Of a DNA stretch of 64,000 nucleotides, positions 12,330 through 22,176 are shown piece by piece. Under the pieces are notes generated by a model. The model did not search any database, was not told the origin of the DNA, and saw nothing but the letters and a program-made list of their open reading frames with translations. A program made the translations under genes and the position numbers. The DNA is from Methyloterricola oryzae (GTDB taxonomy: Bacteria; Pseudomonadota; Gammaproteobacteria; Methylococcales; Methylococcaceae), in the NCBI RefSeq assembly GCF_000934725.1, contig NZ_JYNS01000002.1:186001-250000 (forward strand), in the 5' to 3' direction. The number at the start of each line of letters is the position of its first letter. Position 1 is the stretch's first letter.

Positions 12330-12487
12330 TACGATCTCTCCGACTGAAGTTGTAAATTTTTGGCGCAAACCATCCCTAAAACGGTCAGTAAATAACTGGC
12401 CGTCCTTCGAATTCTGCTTTATGAATGACTAGATACTCTTTCCTGTTATTGGTTTTAAGCTTTAATGGTCTGCGCTAATTACTAGGT

Positions 12488-12505
12488 TGTAACAATTTAG
12501 AGACA
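12488..12505. promoter_or_regulatory. Degenerate operator-like site, TGTAACA-N4-AGAGACA
   Basis: Lies 159 bp upstream of oxidase B, matching the position of the 7584-7601 site relative to oxidase A (164 bp). The first half-site is intact; the second has two mismatches. Confidence 0.35.
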
Positions 12506-12744
12506 GTTCTGATGCCCTAAAAATACGTTTGGCGTTCGGATCCCAGGCTGACGTACGCGGGATCGGAGTGCCACTCAATTCTCAATGCGGACTTTCAGGT
12601 TCATCCAAAACCACTCACATACACTTCCTGGTCATCCATTAATTCTGGAAGTATTAAAAAAGGTTCACATGCCTTTAAAAAAATATCAGAAAATCTTTTA
12701 GTTGCTCTCAATAGTTAATTTCATTTGCTCTAATTTGGGCGTCA

Positions 12745-12762
12745 TGTATCAAAAATTGGACA
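12745..12762. promoter_or_regulatory. Degenerate operator-like site, TGTATCA-N4-TTGGACA
   Basis: Lies 416 bp upstream of oxidase B, in a segment alignable with the oxidase A upstream region, where the perfect palindrome lies 420 bp upstream. It appears to be a decayed duplicate. Confidence 0.3.
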
Positions 12763-13602
12763 TTTGAAAGACCGATTGACGCGGTGAAAATTTAAAGATC
12801 AATGACTTAGGATTATTTTTTGGCGGAATAGGGATTTTTTGTCGCAGAATTGATACGCATCTGGAAGATGCGTACTTAGGTTTATAAAAATGCGAGAATA
12901 TACTTCATGCGCCAAGTACTATCGTTGCGACACTGAATTTTCTATGTGAATTATAAAACCCAATATAAAGCTCAGAAAATAGTCAGTGAGCGACTGGTGC
13001 TAATTGTTTCCCGTGTGACTCAAAAAGGTTCATTTAATCTTGATATTTCACGACGGAATGATCTGGTCTTTGTTGGCGGGATGAAAGTTGACGAAGGCAC
13101 GCTGCTGTCGAAGTGCTTGGCTCAGTGAGGCCTATGCGGGATTTCTTGATGGTTCGGGTGGTTTTATGTCAGTGAAGCCGTGTACGTCCCATCACGGCGA
13201 TTCAGCAAGGTTTATTTGGGAACGTCCGTGCAATGCCATTCCCCACTGACACGCGGCCGAAGAGGGATCGCAGGAGGCAAATAGGCGACAGGATGCCTTC
13301 TGACCAGCCTGATGGACGATCAGAGAGTGTCACGGGATGCCTGCGGAGCGATCGGCGGTTCGTCTCGCCCAGCGTACAGTTCGCTAAGCGCGCCTGTGTG
13401 GCGGGGAAGGGAAAAGGTTATGTCTTGGTAAGCGAAGAACTGTGTCGGCTTCTCTCCCAAACGCCGATTGTGGGTAGGGCGCGGGTGCTTACAGGTTGCG
13501 CGAACTGCGACGTTGCTTCTTCGCGGCAGCGTTCTGCCCTCATTCCATTCATCCCCCTGCAAGTGGGAAGGAGCCAAGACATTTTCAACGCGAAAAGCGG
13601 AC
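12763..13602. other. AT-rich gap between oxidase B and surface protein B
   Basis: No convincing gene is visible. It contains a fourth copy of the AAAAGGTTCAT element (13023-13033), which also occurs in other gaps of this locus. Open frames between 12946 and 13130 lack a ribosome-binding site. Confidence 0.4.
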
Positions 13603-13637
13603 AAACAAAAAAGCCCGGCGCGCGGGCGCCGGGCTTT
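13603..13637 (-). terminator. Intrinsic terminator of surface protein B
   Basis: A perfect 12-bp GC-rich stem (13610-13621 with 13626-13637, 4-nt loop). Read on the minus strand it is followed by TTTTTTG, about 30 nt after the stop codon at 13669. Confidence 0.85.
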
Positions 13638-13668
13638 GGTGGCTTGCGGTCAGAGGTGCCGGATCAGG

Positions 13669-16053
13669 TCACTTGACTGGACCGGATACGACCGTTCCGT
13701 TGTTGCTGGAGGTGCAGCGTATCTGCCACGTACCAGACGCTGACGGAATGCTTCCGCCGGCGCTGGCTTGAATCTGCACGGCGCCTAAGGGGTCCACAGG
13801 CCCAGTGCCGATCAGTTGGGCTGTAGGCAGCGAAGTGTTGTTGTTTTTGATCAAGTAACAACTCACCGACGGCGTCAGTGGTGCGCCGAACCAGGTGTCG
13901 GTCAGCCGGATGTCCCACTTCGGTGAGTTGAAGCGCGCCCGGGTGACGGTCAGTGCTTCGGCCAAAGGCTCAACCACAACGGTTACAGTGACCGGCGTTG
14001 ACCGTGCTCCGGCGATATTGGCCACCGAGTAGGTAAAGGTGTCGGTGCCGGCACCCGGGGCGCTCAAGGTCGTGGTGCAGACTCCAGGCGCAGAAGTCTT
14101 GCAAGGCCGGTAGGTGATCGCGCCGGTTGCGGTGTTTACCGTAGCCACGCCTCGGGTTCCCTGGGACTCAACCTTTATAGTGGCTGGATTGATAGCGACG
14201 CTTCCAGCGCCGGTGCTGTCATTGGTAAGCACGTTCGCGGTAAACGATGCCACGGTCGAATTCAGGATGCCAAAATTGTCCGCGACGCCGACCGGAGGGG
14301 CGGCTTGTGCATCGACGTGCAGGCTTACCTTGGCCACATTGGATATCTTGTTGGTAACCACATCCTGAATCGCATAGAAGAATGACGTGTCGTGGGTCGG
14401 CAGGCCCTCCGCTGCCGTATAGGTCACGGTACCACCCGAGGCGGGCGCTGATACTGTGCCTGAAGGCACGACCTCGCCATTCTTTTCGGTCTCGGGCTGA
14501 CTGACCACGACAACGCGGTAGTTCGTCGGGGCGCCGGAGTCGTTTTGTCCGACGTTGAGGGGCGATTGTCCGGTACCGGTTACGCTAAACAGATCATCCT
14601 GTGCGATGGTGGTAATGGTGGCGTCGGACACGCCGGTCAGGGAAATGACGGTCTTGGAATCGCTTCCGCCGAGGCTGGATCTTACGTTGACGCTCTGCGG
14701 GGGTGACACGCGTTCCAGGAAGTCGTCGAGGTCCTTGACCAGCGCGACGTCCTTGGGATCGACCGCCGGGCAGTTGGAGTTTGGCGCACCGAATACACCA
14801 TACGGCGGTGCCTCCAGGCTCGCCGGAGTGGACGCCAGGGTGCTTTCCGAATGGGCCGTCACGCAAAGGACATGGGAGTTGGGATCATAAATCGCCTTGG
14901 TGATGTCGATGGCATCCACCACGGAGGCGGTATCCTGTGATGCGGGCGTACTGGACAGGTTCGTCACCTTCACCAGCGGGGGGGGATCGCCGGCAAATTC
15001 CAGGTGTGCGAAGTAGGTGCCCGACGGCGTGTCGTTTTCTTTAAGCCTGACTCCCGGGACGGAGGGTGACTGGTCATTAGCGGCGGTGACAACCAGGTTT
15101 TGTCCGGGTGACGAAGTTGCCCAGATGTCCATGGCGTTTGTCGATCCGGTTTTCGCCGCATAGGTGGCCTTCTCAATTCGTGTGGCCGTTGGAATAGGCT
15201 GAGTCCACTTGATGCCGGAAAGTGAACCCAGAGGACTGAAGAATACATTCGATCCTTGCCCGAGATCGCATCCAGTGGGGCCCTCTATTTCGATGAAATT
15301 CTGGAAGTCGTGTTCAGGGTGGCGAGTCTTAGCCGCGCCGGTGTTGGGCACGGCGCTGCCGGTGTAGGTGTGTAGGACGTTCGGATCGCCGATGTACTCG
15401 TGGGCGGGACCGACGGGTTGCGGCACGATGATAGGTAAATCGGTATCCCAACTCAGGAATGGCCCGTGATGACCTTTGTGCGCCGCGCTGAAGTCGCCAT
15501 TGATTGGCGTGACATCGTCGGTGTAGTTCAGCGATCGGGTTCCCGGTTCCAGGTCGAATTCATTGGTCCCAAACGGATGACGGATGATGTAATGCCCACC
15601 GCACCCGTCTGGCACATCCATACGCATTCGAATCCGGGAGAAGACCACTTCTGTCGGATTCGCAGGGTCGCGTATTGCCGGAGGCGCGCCGGTCGCACTC
15701 AGATACGCCATTTCCAGGGCAGCGACATAATTGAAGTTGATGTTGTTGCCTATATCATTGAAATTGAAAGCGCTGTAAAACGCTTCTCCACCCAGGTTTC
15801 CTGCGAAGCCAGCCGGGTCGGTGTCCGCCGGCGTGGTCAGGCACAATGGCCCGTTTGCGCTGGAGTCTGCGTATTTGCATATTCCCAGCACGTTATCATT
15901 GAAGTCCCGATACCATTGCGGAAATATCACAGTGGCATCATTGGGCCCGTGGTCTCTCAGGACGGCATGTGCCATGCTGCTCGCAAGGATTGATCCGGTG
16001 AGTATCAGTTGAACTGATCGGGCGATTTCTCTGCGTCTGCGGTGGTTATTCAT
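13669..16053 (-). CDS. Secreted Ig/cadherin-like surface protein B
   Basis: This 794-aa protein is the complete paralogue of the truncated gene at 1-2267. The start at 16053 (MNNHRRRREIARS) is chosen because it aligns with MNNVKVPAKG of copy A; an upstream in-frame ATG at 16080 has no ribosome-binding site. A signal peptide (cleavage near MAHA) precedes the RDHGPND mature start. The N-terminal 400 residues carry conserved Cys pairs and the WYRDF, HPFG, GCDLGQ and LCVTAHS motifs, without a family I recognise. From about residue 570 come Ig/cadherin-like modules (PVGVADNFGIL, TDTFTYSVANIAG). No PEP-CTERM, LPXTG or autotransporter signal is visible at the C-terminus. It is a monocistronic unit with its own operator-like palindrome upstream and a terminator downstream. 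Extracellular or surface location is inferred. Confidence 0.8.
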   Translation of the reverse strand: MNNHRRRREIARSVQLILTGSILASSMAHAVLRDHGPNDATVIFPQWYRDFNDNVLGICKYADSSANGPLCLTTPADTDPAGFAGNLGGEAFYSAFNFNDIGNNINFNYVAALEMAYLSATGAPPAIRDPANPTEVVFSRIRMRMDVPDGCGGHYIIRHPFGTNEFDLEPGTRSLNYTDDVTPINGDFSAAHKGHHGPFLSWDTDLPIIVPQPVGPAHEYIGDPNVLHTYTGSAVPNTGAAKTRHPEHDFQNFIEIEGPTGCDLGQGSNVFFSPLGSLSGIKWTQPIPTATRIEKATYAAKTGSTNAMDIWATSSPGQNLVVTAANDQSPSVPGVRLKENDTPSGTYFAHLEFAGDPPPLVKVTNLSSTPASQDTASVVDAIDITKAIYDPNSHVLCVTAHSESTLASTPASLEAPPYGVFGAPNSNCPAVDPKDVALVKDLDDFLERVSPPQSVNVRSSLGGSDSKTVISLTGVSDATITTIAQDDLFSVTGTGQSPLNVGQNDSGAPTNYRVVVVSQPETEKNGEVVPSGTVSAPASGGTVTYTAAEGLPTHDTSFFYAIQDVVTNKISNVAKVSLHVDAQAAPPVGVADNFGILNSTVASFTANVLTNDSTGAGSVAINPATIKVESQGTRGVATVNTATGAITYRPCKTSAPGVCTTTLSAPGAGTDTFTYSVANIAGARSTPVTVTVVVEPLAEALTVTRARFNSPKWDIRLTDTWFGAPLTPSVSCYLIKNNNTSLPTAQLIGTGPVDPLGAVQIQASAGGSIPSASGTWQIRCTSSNNGTVVSGPVK

Positions 16054-16364
16054 CGGCGTTGGCCTCGTAAGTCCGTTCATTGATCGAGCGAGTATTGCGC
16101 CGACGCACAGAGCGACTTTGCTTACTCTTGGCTGTCATTGGCGCTTTCCTGATCTCGTTCGAACTGGCATGTCCAGCCGCTCGGGAAAGCGCTCACGTAC
16201 ATTGCGCAAAGCAGTCGCCGTGCCAGAATTAAATCAGAATAATTTCAATAAGTTGGTGTGGTGTTTTTCTGTGACTGGACAAAGTGTAAAGAATGCTTAC
16301 TTCAAAATATGGGTAAATGTCCTTATGAAAGCCCTAAACCACTGACATTATTTAAGAAAGTGTT

Positions 16365-16382
16365 TGTCACGTAATTGTTACG
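16365..16382. promoter_or_regulatory. Operator-like site TGTCACG-N4-TGTTACG
   Basis: The same 18-bp architecture as in the oxidase promoters, 312 bp upstream of surface protein B. The sequence from 16383 to 16760 has no other feature I can support. Confidence 0.45.
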
Positions 16383-16760
16383 ATCATGTCCTGCATGAGA
16401 TGTCTAGCCCTTGAGTCGCGGCGCTTGCCAGACAAACCGTGCATTTGGGAATCGACCACGAACGTCACATACTCATTCAACAAGTGCCGCATGCGCTGGT
16501 TCTAAAGCCCGGCCATACGCTGTTCGCGAGTGCTGTAAAGCAGGCTTAACAATTGAAGGACGATTCTTATATGAAATTGGGCCGTGGCGCATTGGCTATG
16601 CGTTTTCTGCGAATGCGCTGCTACGTGTGGGTGTAAATCTCTGCGCACGCGCCGATACTCCGTATTGAGAGTGCGTGTCGAGCTGTCCCTTGGGGGGCGT
16701 TCGTAAGCGCGCCGAATGTCCTTTCCACCCTATCCATCCAAATTACCTGCCTGACGTTTT

Positions 16761-17165
16761 ATGAGAACAGATCCAATCCTTCTTCGGCATGCGCCTTTAT
16801 GGCGCTTTTTCGCGTGGTTTGCCCTGGCCATAGTTACGTGGCTCTCGTTGACGCCGGAACCACCTTCGGTGCCCACCTACATTGGCTGGGACAAGGGCCA
16901 GCACTTTGCGGCCTATGCGGTGCTTACCTACTGGTTCGGCATGACCTATCAGAGGGTTTGGTCTGCGGCGCTCTTTCTTTTAGGTTGGGGCTTGCTCATG
17001 GAGGTGATTCAAGGTGTTGGGGGACTGCGTACCATGGATCCCTTCGACATGGTGGCGAACAGCATCGGCGTGGCTGGGGGGCTCTCACTGCTGTGGACGC
17101 GTTGCCGACTGCTTCTGGGCTGGCTGGAAAGCCGGGTCATCCCGCGATGGGGTCTAAATGCCTGA
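16761..17165 (+). CDS. VanZ-like membrane protein
   Basis: A 134-aa protein with four hydrophobic segments and the VanZ-family motifs WDKGQHFAAYAVLTYW (about 44-59) and EVIQGVGGLRTMDPFDMVAN (about 81-100). VanZ-like proteins of this size often accompany exopolysaccharide/exosortase loci; their biochemical role is unresolved. It is followed 145 bp later by a polyprenyl glycosylphosphotransferase on the same strand, so a shared role in surface polysaccharide is likely. No ribosome-binding site stands out. Confidence 0.75.
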   Translation: MRTDPILLRHAPLWRFFAWFALAIVTWLSLTPEPPSVPTYIGWDKGQHFAAYAVLTYWFGMTYQRVWSAALFLLGWGLLMEVIQGVGGLRTMDPFDMVANSIGVAGGLSLLWTRCRLLLGWLESRVIPRWGLNA

Positions 17166-17309
17166 AGATGTATTTTGCTTACGGCTTCGAGCCGGGCTGC
17201 CGCTGTCGGCAATCGGCGACAGGAGCCGGGTCGAAACCTTGTGTGCTACGATAGGCGCCATATCCAGCACCTTCTGTACTGAATTTCCTTAAAGGATCCA
17301 TCCACGTCT

Positions 17310-18725
17310 ATGGCGACCGTTGAAAAGCGTACCAGAGGCTTGGTACGGCCTTATCATGCAAAGATCAACGCCCTGTATCGAGTGATCGACGGCGTGATCA
17401 TCTACCTGAGTCTTTGGCTGGTTGCGGAGTACTTCGGCCATGACTGGGATCAGCGCTACTCCTGGGTCGCCATCGGCGGCGTCCTGTTCTACCAGTTCTA
17501 CGCGGAATACAACGAAGTCTATTATTCCTGGCGCGGCTCTCCCTTTGCGCGGGAGGCCCTACGCATTTTCTCCTCCTGGGTGATGGGGGCCGCCAGCCTG
17601 TTCGTTACCCTGTTCTTCCTGCACGTCGCAGACCAGTATTCGCGACTGCAGTTGGGCATCTGGATGTTTCTGGCTCCGACCGTGATCATCACCTTGCACG
17701 GCGCGCGGCGGGAGGCGCTGAAAGCGGCCCGCCATCTGGGCCACAACACCCGCGCCGTCGCCATTGTCGGGGCCAACGAACTCGGGGCGCGCATCCACAA
17801 GGCCTTCGTCGAAATGCCCTGGCTGGGCTATGAAGTGAAGGGCTTCTACGATGACCGCACCAAGCAGTTCGGGCGCATCAAGAGCGAGCTGTCGGTGGTG
17901 AACAACCTGGCGGGACTGTTCGAGCAGACCCGCAAGGGCGAGATCGACATCGTCTACATCACCTTGCCGATGAAGGCGGAGGACCGCATCAAGGACCTGC
18001 TGCGCAAGTTTGCCGACACCACCGTGTCGGTCTACGTGGTGCCCGATTTCTTTGTCTTCGATCTGTTGCACGCGCGCTGGAGCGTGATCCAGGGTATTCC
18101 CGTCGTCAGCGTGTACGACTCGCCGTTCCGCTCCTTCGATTCCTTGCTGAAGCGCGCCGAGGACATCGTCCTGGCGAGCATCATCCTGGCTCTCATCGCC
18201 CTGCCCATGGCAGCGATCGCCGTTGGGGTGAAGATGTCCTCGCCCGGCCCCATCATCTTCAAGCAGCGGCGCTATGGCGTGAAGGGCGACGAGATACAGG
18301 TCTGGAAGTTCCGTACCATGACGGTTTGCGAGGACGGGGCCGAGGTGAAGCAGGCCCAGCGGGATGACCAGCGCGTCACCAAGCTCGGTGCCTTTCTGCG
18401 GCGGACCTCCCTGGACGAGTTGCCGCAGTTCATCAATGTGTTGCAGGGGACCATGTCCATCGTGGGTCCCAGGCCTCATGCGGTGAGCCACAACGAGTAC
18501 TACCGCAGCCGCATCTATGGCTACATGCTAAGGCACAAGGTGCTGCCCGGCATCACCGGCTGGGCCCAGGTGCACGGACACCGGGGCGAGACCGACACCC
18601 TGGACAAGATGGAACAGCGCGTGCGCTACGACCTGGAATACATACGCCACTGGTCGCCGATGCTGGACCTCAAGATCATCGCGAAAACCATCTGGCTGGT
18701 GATCAAGGGGAAGAACGCCTATTGA
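17310..18725 (+). CDS. Exopolysaccharide polyprenyl glycosylphosphotransferase
   Basis: This 471-aa inner-membrane enzyme transfers a hexose-1-phosphate from a nucleotide sugar to undecaprenyl phosphate, the first step of exopolysaccharide repeat-unit assembly. It has four N-terminal transmembrane segments and a nucleotide-binding-like domain starting AVAIVGANELGARIH. The C-terminal bacterial sugar transferase domain carries KFRTM, LRRTSLDELPQF and VGPRPHAVSHNEYYR motifs, typical of the WcaJ/EpsZ group. Length fits the family. An AAAGGA sequence lies upstream of the ATG. The rest of the polysaccharide machinery lies 12 kb away (30.3-46.1 kb), which has a second, WecA-type initiator. Confidence 0.88.
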   Translation: MATVEKRTRGLVRPYHAKINALYRVIDGVIIYLSLWLVAEYFGHDWDQRYSWVAIGGVLFYQFYAEYNEVYYSWRGSPFAREALRIFSSWVMGAASLFVTLFFLHVADQYSRLQLGIWMFLAPTVIITLHGARREALKAARHLGHNTRAVAIVGANELGARIHKAFVEMPWLGYEVKGFYDDRTKQFGRIKSELSVVNNLAGLFEQTRKGEIDIVYITLPMKAEDRIKDLLRKFADTTVSVYVVPDFFVFDLLHARWSVIQGIPVVSVYDSPFRSFDSLLKRAEDIVLASIILALIALPMAAIAVGVKMSSPGPIIFKQRRYGVKGDEIQVWKFRTMTVCEDGAEVKQAQRDDQRVTKLGAFLRRTSLDELPQFINVLQGTMSIVGPRPHAVSHNEYYRSRIYGYMLRHKVLPGITGWAQVHGHRGETDTLDKMEQRVRYDLEYIRHWSPMLDLKIIAKTIWLVIKGKNAY

Positions 18726-18734
18726 GGCTCTGCC

Positions 18735-19928
18735 TCAGTAGGCGCCTTCCTGAGTGCTTAGTCCCCGGCGCCTCGCCGCGCTGTCAATCTGTTCCAGGGC
18801 CTTGGCGATCAGGGATCTCGGTGCGCCAATGTTCATCCGCATGAAACCACTGCCGCCCCGGCCGAACACCGTGCCGGGATTCATGCCCACCCCGGCTTCG
18901 TGCACGAAAAAGTGCTGCAGTTCAGCATCCGTTAATCCAAGCTTGCGGCAATCCATCCACAAAAGGTAAGTGCCTTCCGGCTCGATCAGGTGGATGGCGG
19001 GCAGGCGTGTCCGGAGAAAATCCCGAACGAAGTCCCGGGTCTGCGCCAGGTAGGCCAGGAGCCGGTCCAACCAGGGGCCGCCTTCCCGGTAGGCGGCCTC
19101 GAAGGCTACCAGACTGAAGGGGTTGCTTGCGGTCATGTGCAATTGGCCGAAAGCCTCGCGCAGCTTTTGGCGGCGCTGCGGGCAGGGCACCACCAGGGCG
19201 GAAAGACCGAGTCCCGGTATGTTGAAGGTCTTGCTCGGGGCAACGGCCGTAACGATATTGTCCGCATTGCCTGCCAGATGCCCCAGGGATCGATTGCGAT
19301 ACCCGGGGTAAACCAGGTCGGCATGGATTTCGTCGGACAGCACGGTCATGCCGTATCGATCGGCAATCTCCAGTACCCGCGCCAGTTCGTCGGCGTCCCA
19401 CACCCGGCCCACCGGGTTGTGCGGCGAACACAGGATCAGCAGGCTAGCGCCGGCCTGTGCATGCTGCTCCAGATCGGCGTAGTCCATGGCATAGCGTCCA
19501 TCATCCAGGAGCAGTTGGTTTTCCAGCAGACGCCTGCCGCAAGTGGTCACGGCGGAGAAGAAGGGGAAGTACACCGGAGGCTGCACCAACACGCCCGCGC
19601 CGGGCTCGGAAAGGGCCAGCACCGCTGCGTGCAGGGCCGGCACCACGCCGGGGCAGAGAATTATCCACTCGCGCTCGATGCGCCAGCCGTGGCGGTGTTC
19701 CTGCCAGTCGATGAGGGACTGCAAAACGCCATCGGTTGCCAAGGTGTAGCCAAAGACCGGATGTGCGGCCCGGCGCGCCAGAGCGGTGCTGACCGCTTCG
19801 GGCACGGCGAAATCCATGTCGGCCACCCAAAGGGGAATGACATCCGCCTTGCCGAAATAACCCGTACGCCCGTCGTATTTTACCGAGGCCGTTTCCTCGC
19901 GCGGGATGATGCGGTCGAACTCGGTCAT
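18735..19928 (-). CDS. ovoB: PatB/MalY-type PLP-dependent C-S lyase (probable OvoB role)
   Basis: This 397-aa fold-type I aminotransferase-family protein begins MTEFDRIIPREETASVKYDG. It carries the MalY/PatB hallmarks: WVADMDFAVP, a CSPHNPVGRVW motif, DEIHADLVYPG, the PLP lysine in APSKTFNIPGLGLSALV, and FGRGGSGFMRMNIG. Such enzymes cleave C-S bonds of cysteine conjugates by beta-elimination. Its ATG overlaps the stop codon of OvoA by 4 nt (ATGA). In ovothiol biosynthesis a PLP beta-lyase cleaves the 5-histidylcysteine sulfoxide made by OvoA, so this gene very likely supplies that step. The assignment rests on context; sequence alone says only PatB-like lyase. Confidence 0.75.
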   Translation of the reverse strand: MTEFDRIIPREETASVKYDGRTGYFGKADVIPLWVADMDFAVPEAVSTALARRAAHPVFGYTLATDGVLQSLIDWQEHRHGWRIEREWIILCPGVVPALHAAVLALSEPGAGVLVQPPVYFPFFSAVTTCGRRLLENQLLLDDGRYAMDYADLEQHAQAGASLLILCSPHNPVGRVWDADELARVLEIADRYGMTVLSDEIHADLVYPGYRNRSLGHLAGNADNIVTAVAPSKTFNIPGLGLSALVVPCPQRRQKLREAFGQLHMTASNPFSLVAFEAAYREGGPWLDRLLAYLAQTRDFVRDFLRTRLPAIHLIEPEGTYLLWMDCRKLGLTDAELQHFFVHEAGVGMNPGTVFGRGGSGFMRMNIGAPRSLIAKALEQIDSAARRRGLSTQEGAY

Positions 19929-22039
19929 GCGATTCGCTCCCAGAGAGTGGTTTCCGACAGGGTGTGCTGGAACTTTCGGCGGGTTTCGCGGATCACGAAG
20001 GGCACCTGCACCGGCCCTTGCAGCAGCCGGAAATGCGGGGCCAGGCATTCCTTGAGGCCATCGAAGGTGGTGTGGCTCTCGCCGTCACGCTTGAAACCGC
20101 CGAGCCATTCCTCGCGCGGCGTGTGTTCCTCCAGCCAGGTATAAGGCGAGGCGATGAGCAGCAGGCCCCCTGGATTGAGCCGCTCGTGCACGCTCTCCAG
20201 GAACTTGCGCGGGTTGTAGAGGCGGTCGATGAGGTTGGCGGCCAGGATAAGGTCGAAGCCGGCGTGGATGGGCTTGAGGTTGCAGGCATCGCCTTGCAGG
20301 AATTCCAGTTTGTCGCTCAGTCCATCCAAGCCCAGATCGCTCAGCCGCCGTTCGCGGTAGAGCACCAGTTCCCCTTCGTCGGTCAGGGTGTAACGCAACA
20401 CGCCATCCCGCGCCAGGGTTGTCCCCAGTCCGATGAAGCGAGCGGAAAAGTCGATGCCGGTGACGTGCTCGAAATGCCGCGCCAACTCGAAGCTGGCGCG
20501 TCCAGTCGCGCAGCCGAGGTCCAGGGCCTTGCGCGCGGGCCTGCTGCCCATGGCGGCAATAGCCAGATCAGCCAGGGCCTTGCTGAAGTTGGGCACGCCG
20601 AAGTACTCCTCGCCGTAGTGGAACTCCGCGTACTCGGAGAGCAGTTTGTCAGTTTCGTAGTGGGAGGCAGGCAGCACCGCCGGCGTGGACTCGGCCACGA
20701 CATAACGGAAGCCTGCGTGCTGGAAGAAGTGGCGGCGGAAGGCATAGCGCGCGCTGAGGCGGCTCTCGTTGCCGCAGGAAATCCAGGACCCGCCCTTGAT
20801 CAGGTTGTGGCGTCCGTCGAAGGTAGGCGTGGTGAAGTCGTCATACAGCGGGTGGACCTCGAAGCCATCGAACGGATAGATTGAGGTTTCCGTCCATTGC
20901 CAGGCATTGCCGACCACGTCGAAGAAATCGCCCTGAGGGAAGCGATTGACCGGGCACGCAGAGGCCCGGTGATCCAGGTGCAGATTGGCTGACTCCGCTT
21001 CGGCCACGGCTTCATCGTTCAGGCCGGCGGCCGCGCAGAGCCGGTACCATTCATCTTCGGTGGGAAGCCGGTAAGGCTGTCCGGTGCTGGCCGTTTTCCA
21101 ATGGCAGAAGGCTTTGGCTTCGTGATAGTTCACTTCCACCGGCCAGTCCCAAGGCATGGGCACTTCCTCCAGCATCAGGCGCAGCCGCCATCCGCCGTCA
21201 CTCCTGAGCCAGAAGCCGGGATGATGCGCATCGGCGAAGCGCTTCCAGGCTGCGCCTTCCTCTTCCCAAAACGCGTCGGTTTCATATCCGCCGGCCTCGA
21301 CGAAGGCCAGGAACTCCAGGTTGCTGACCAGGCTGCGGGCAGCGGCGAAGGCAGGAACCTGGGCTTCATGCCGGCCATATTCGTTGTCCCAGCCATACCA
21401 TGGGACTTCGCGCCTTAAGCCCAGCGTGACCGGACCTTCGGGGATATCGATCAGTTCGTTATCGGGCGCAGCGCCGGTTTCGCGGCAGGGTTCCCAGTCC
21501 GTGTGAGGCCGCACCAGATCCAACTGCTGCTGGCGGATGAGCACCGAGGAAGTTTCCAGGTGGATGCGCTCATGCTCGATGCCCATGAGAATGGCCCACC
21601 AGGGGTGGTTCCAGTCAATGGGCAGGACGAGCGGCGCGTCGCGGATGACGGAGGATACTGTTTCCCGCACGGCTTGTCGGTAGGCGGCGACCTCCGCGAC
21701 CGCCGGCCAGTCGTAGTGGGCGTCGTTCAGGTCGTCCCAACTCATTTCGTCCACGCCCACGGCGAACATCGACTCGAATCGCGGGTTGATGCGCTGGCCG
21801 ATCAAGCCCGCCAATAGCAACTTGTTGATGAAAAAGGTCGCCGTGTGGCCAAAATAAAAAATCAGAGGGTGGCGCAAGGCTATTGGCTTTCGATAAAATG
21901 ACTCGTTCCCCTGCAATACCTGAAACAGCCGTTCGTAACGGTCAAAGGTGGCTTTGAAGTAGTCGCCGATGGTTTCGCGGGCCGATGCGGGGGAATTAAA
22001 GTCGAGCCGTGGCGTGCGCGGGAAGGGAAGTCGGTGCAT
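19925..22039 (-). CDS. ovoA: 5-histidylcysteine sulfoxide synthase / mercaptohistidine methyltransferase OvoA
   Basis: This 704-aa enzyme has three domains in the order expected for OvoA. The N-terminal DinB-like domain carries the iron site (His65 in FGHTATFF; His156, His160 and Glu162 in HERIHLE). A central FGE-sulfatase-like domain follows (PYRLPTEDEWYRL, FDVVGNAWQWTET, LIKGGSWISCGNESRLS). A C-terminal SAM methyltransferase domain (ALDLGCATGRASFELARHF) would N-methylate the mercaptohistidine. OvoA joins cysteine to histidine with oxygen and iron, starting ovothiol A synthesis. The start at 22039 is the first Met matching the usual N-terminus; upstream in-frame codons lack family similarity. 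It is followed directly by the PLP lyase and divergent from the mutarotase. Confidence 0.9.
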   Translation of the reverse strand: MHRLPFPRTPRLDFNSPASARETIGDYFKATFDRYERLFQVLQGNESFYRKPIALRHPLIFYFGHTATFFINKLLLAGLIGQRINPRFESMFAVGVDEMSWDDLNDAHYDWPAVAEVAAYRQAVRETVSSVIRDAPLVLPIDWNHPWWAILMGIEHERIHLETSSVLIRQQQLDLVRPHTDWEPCRETGAAPDNELIDIPEGPVTLGLRREVPWYGWDNEYGRHEAQVPAFAAARSLVSNLEFLAFVEAGGYETDAFWEEEGAAWKRFADAHHPGFWLRSDGGWRLRLMLEEVPMPWDWPVEVNYHEAKAFCHWKTASTGQPYRLPTEDEWYRLCAAAGLNDEAVAEAESANLHLDHRASACPVNRFPQGDFFDVVGNAWQWTETSIYPFDGFEVHPLYDDFTTPTFDGRHNLIKGGSWISCGNESRLSARYAFRRHFFQHAGFRYVVAESTPAVLPASHYETDKLLSEYAEFHYGEEYFGVPNFSKALADLAIAAMGSRPARKALDLGCATGRASFELARHFEHVTGIDFSARFIGLGTTLARDGVLRYTLTDEGELVLYRERRLSDLGLDGLSDKLEFLQGDACNLKPIHAGFDLILAANLIDRLYNPRKFLESVHERLNPGGLLLIASPYTWLEEHTPREEWLGGFKRDGESHTTFDGLKECLAPHFRLLQGPVQVPFVIRETRRKFQHTLSETTLWERIA

Positions 22040-22176
22040 GGGCAGTCTGCGGAAAGGATAACCATCTCTGTGGTAGGAAGACCCGGGCCGGGCGCAAACG
22101 TTCCGGTCCTGCGCGGCGACGGCCAATAATAACAAAGCCTGTCGACAGGTTTACTACGGGGGTGCGAAACACTGTC

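Noticed and set aside
12946-13128. 60-codon plus-strand ORF in the oxidase B upstream gap
   Set aside because: No ribosome-binding site or recognisable product, and it includes the AAAAGGTTCAT element.
18735-20048. Longer aminotransferase start at 20048
   Set aside because: The extra 40 residues read through the end of ovoA and lack family similarity; the ATG at 19928 overlaps the ovoA stop.
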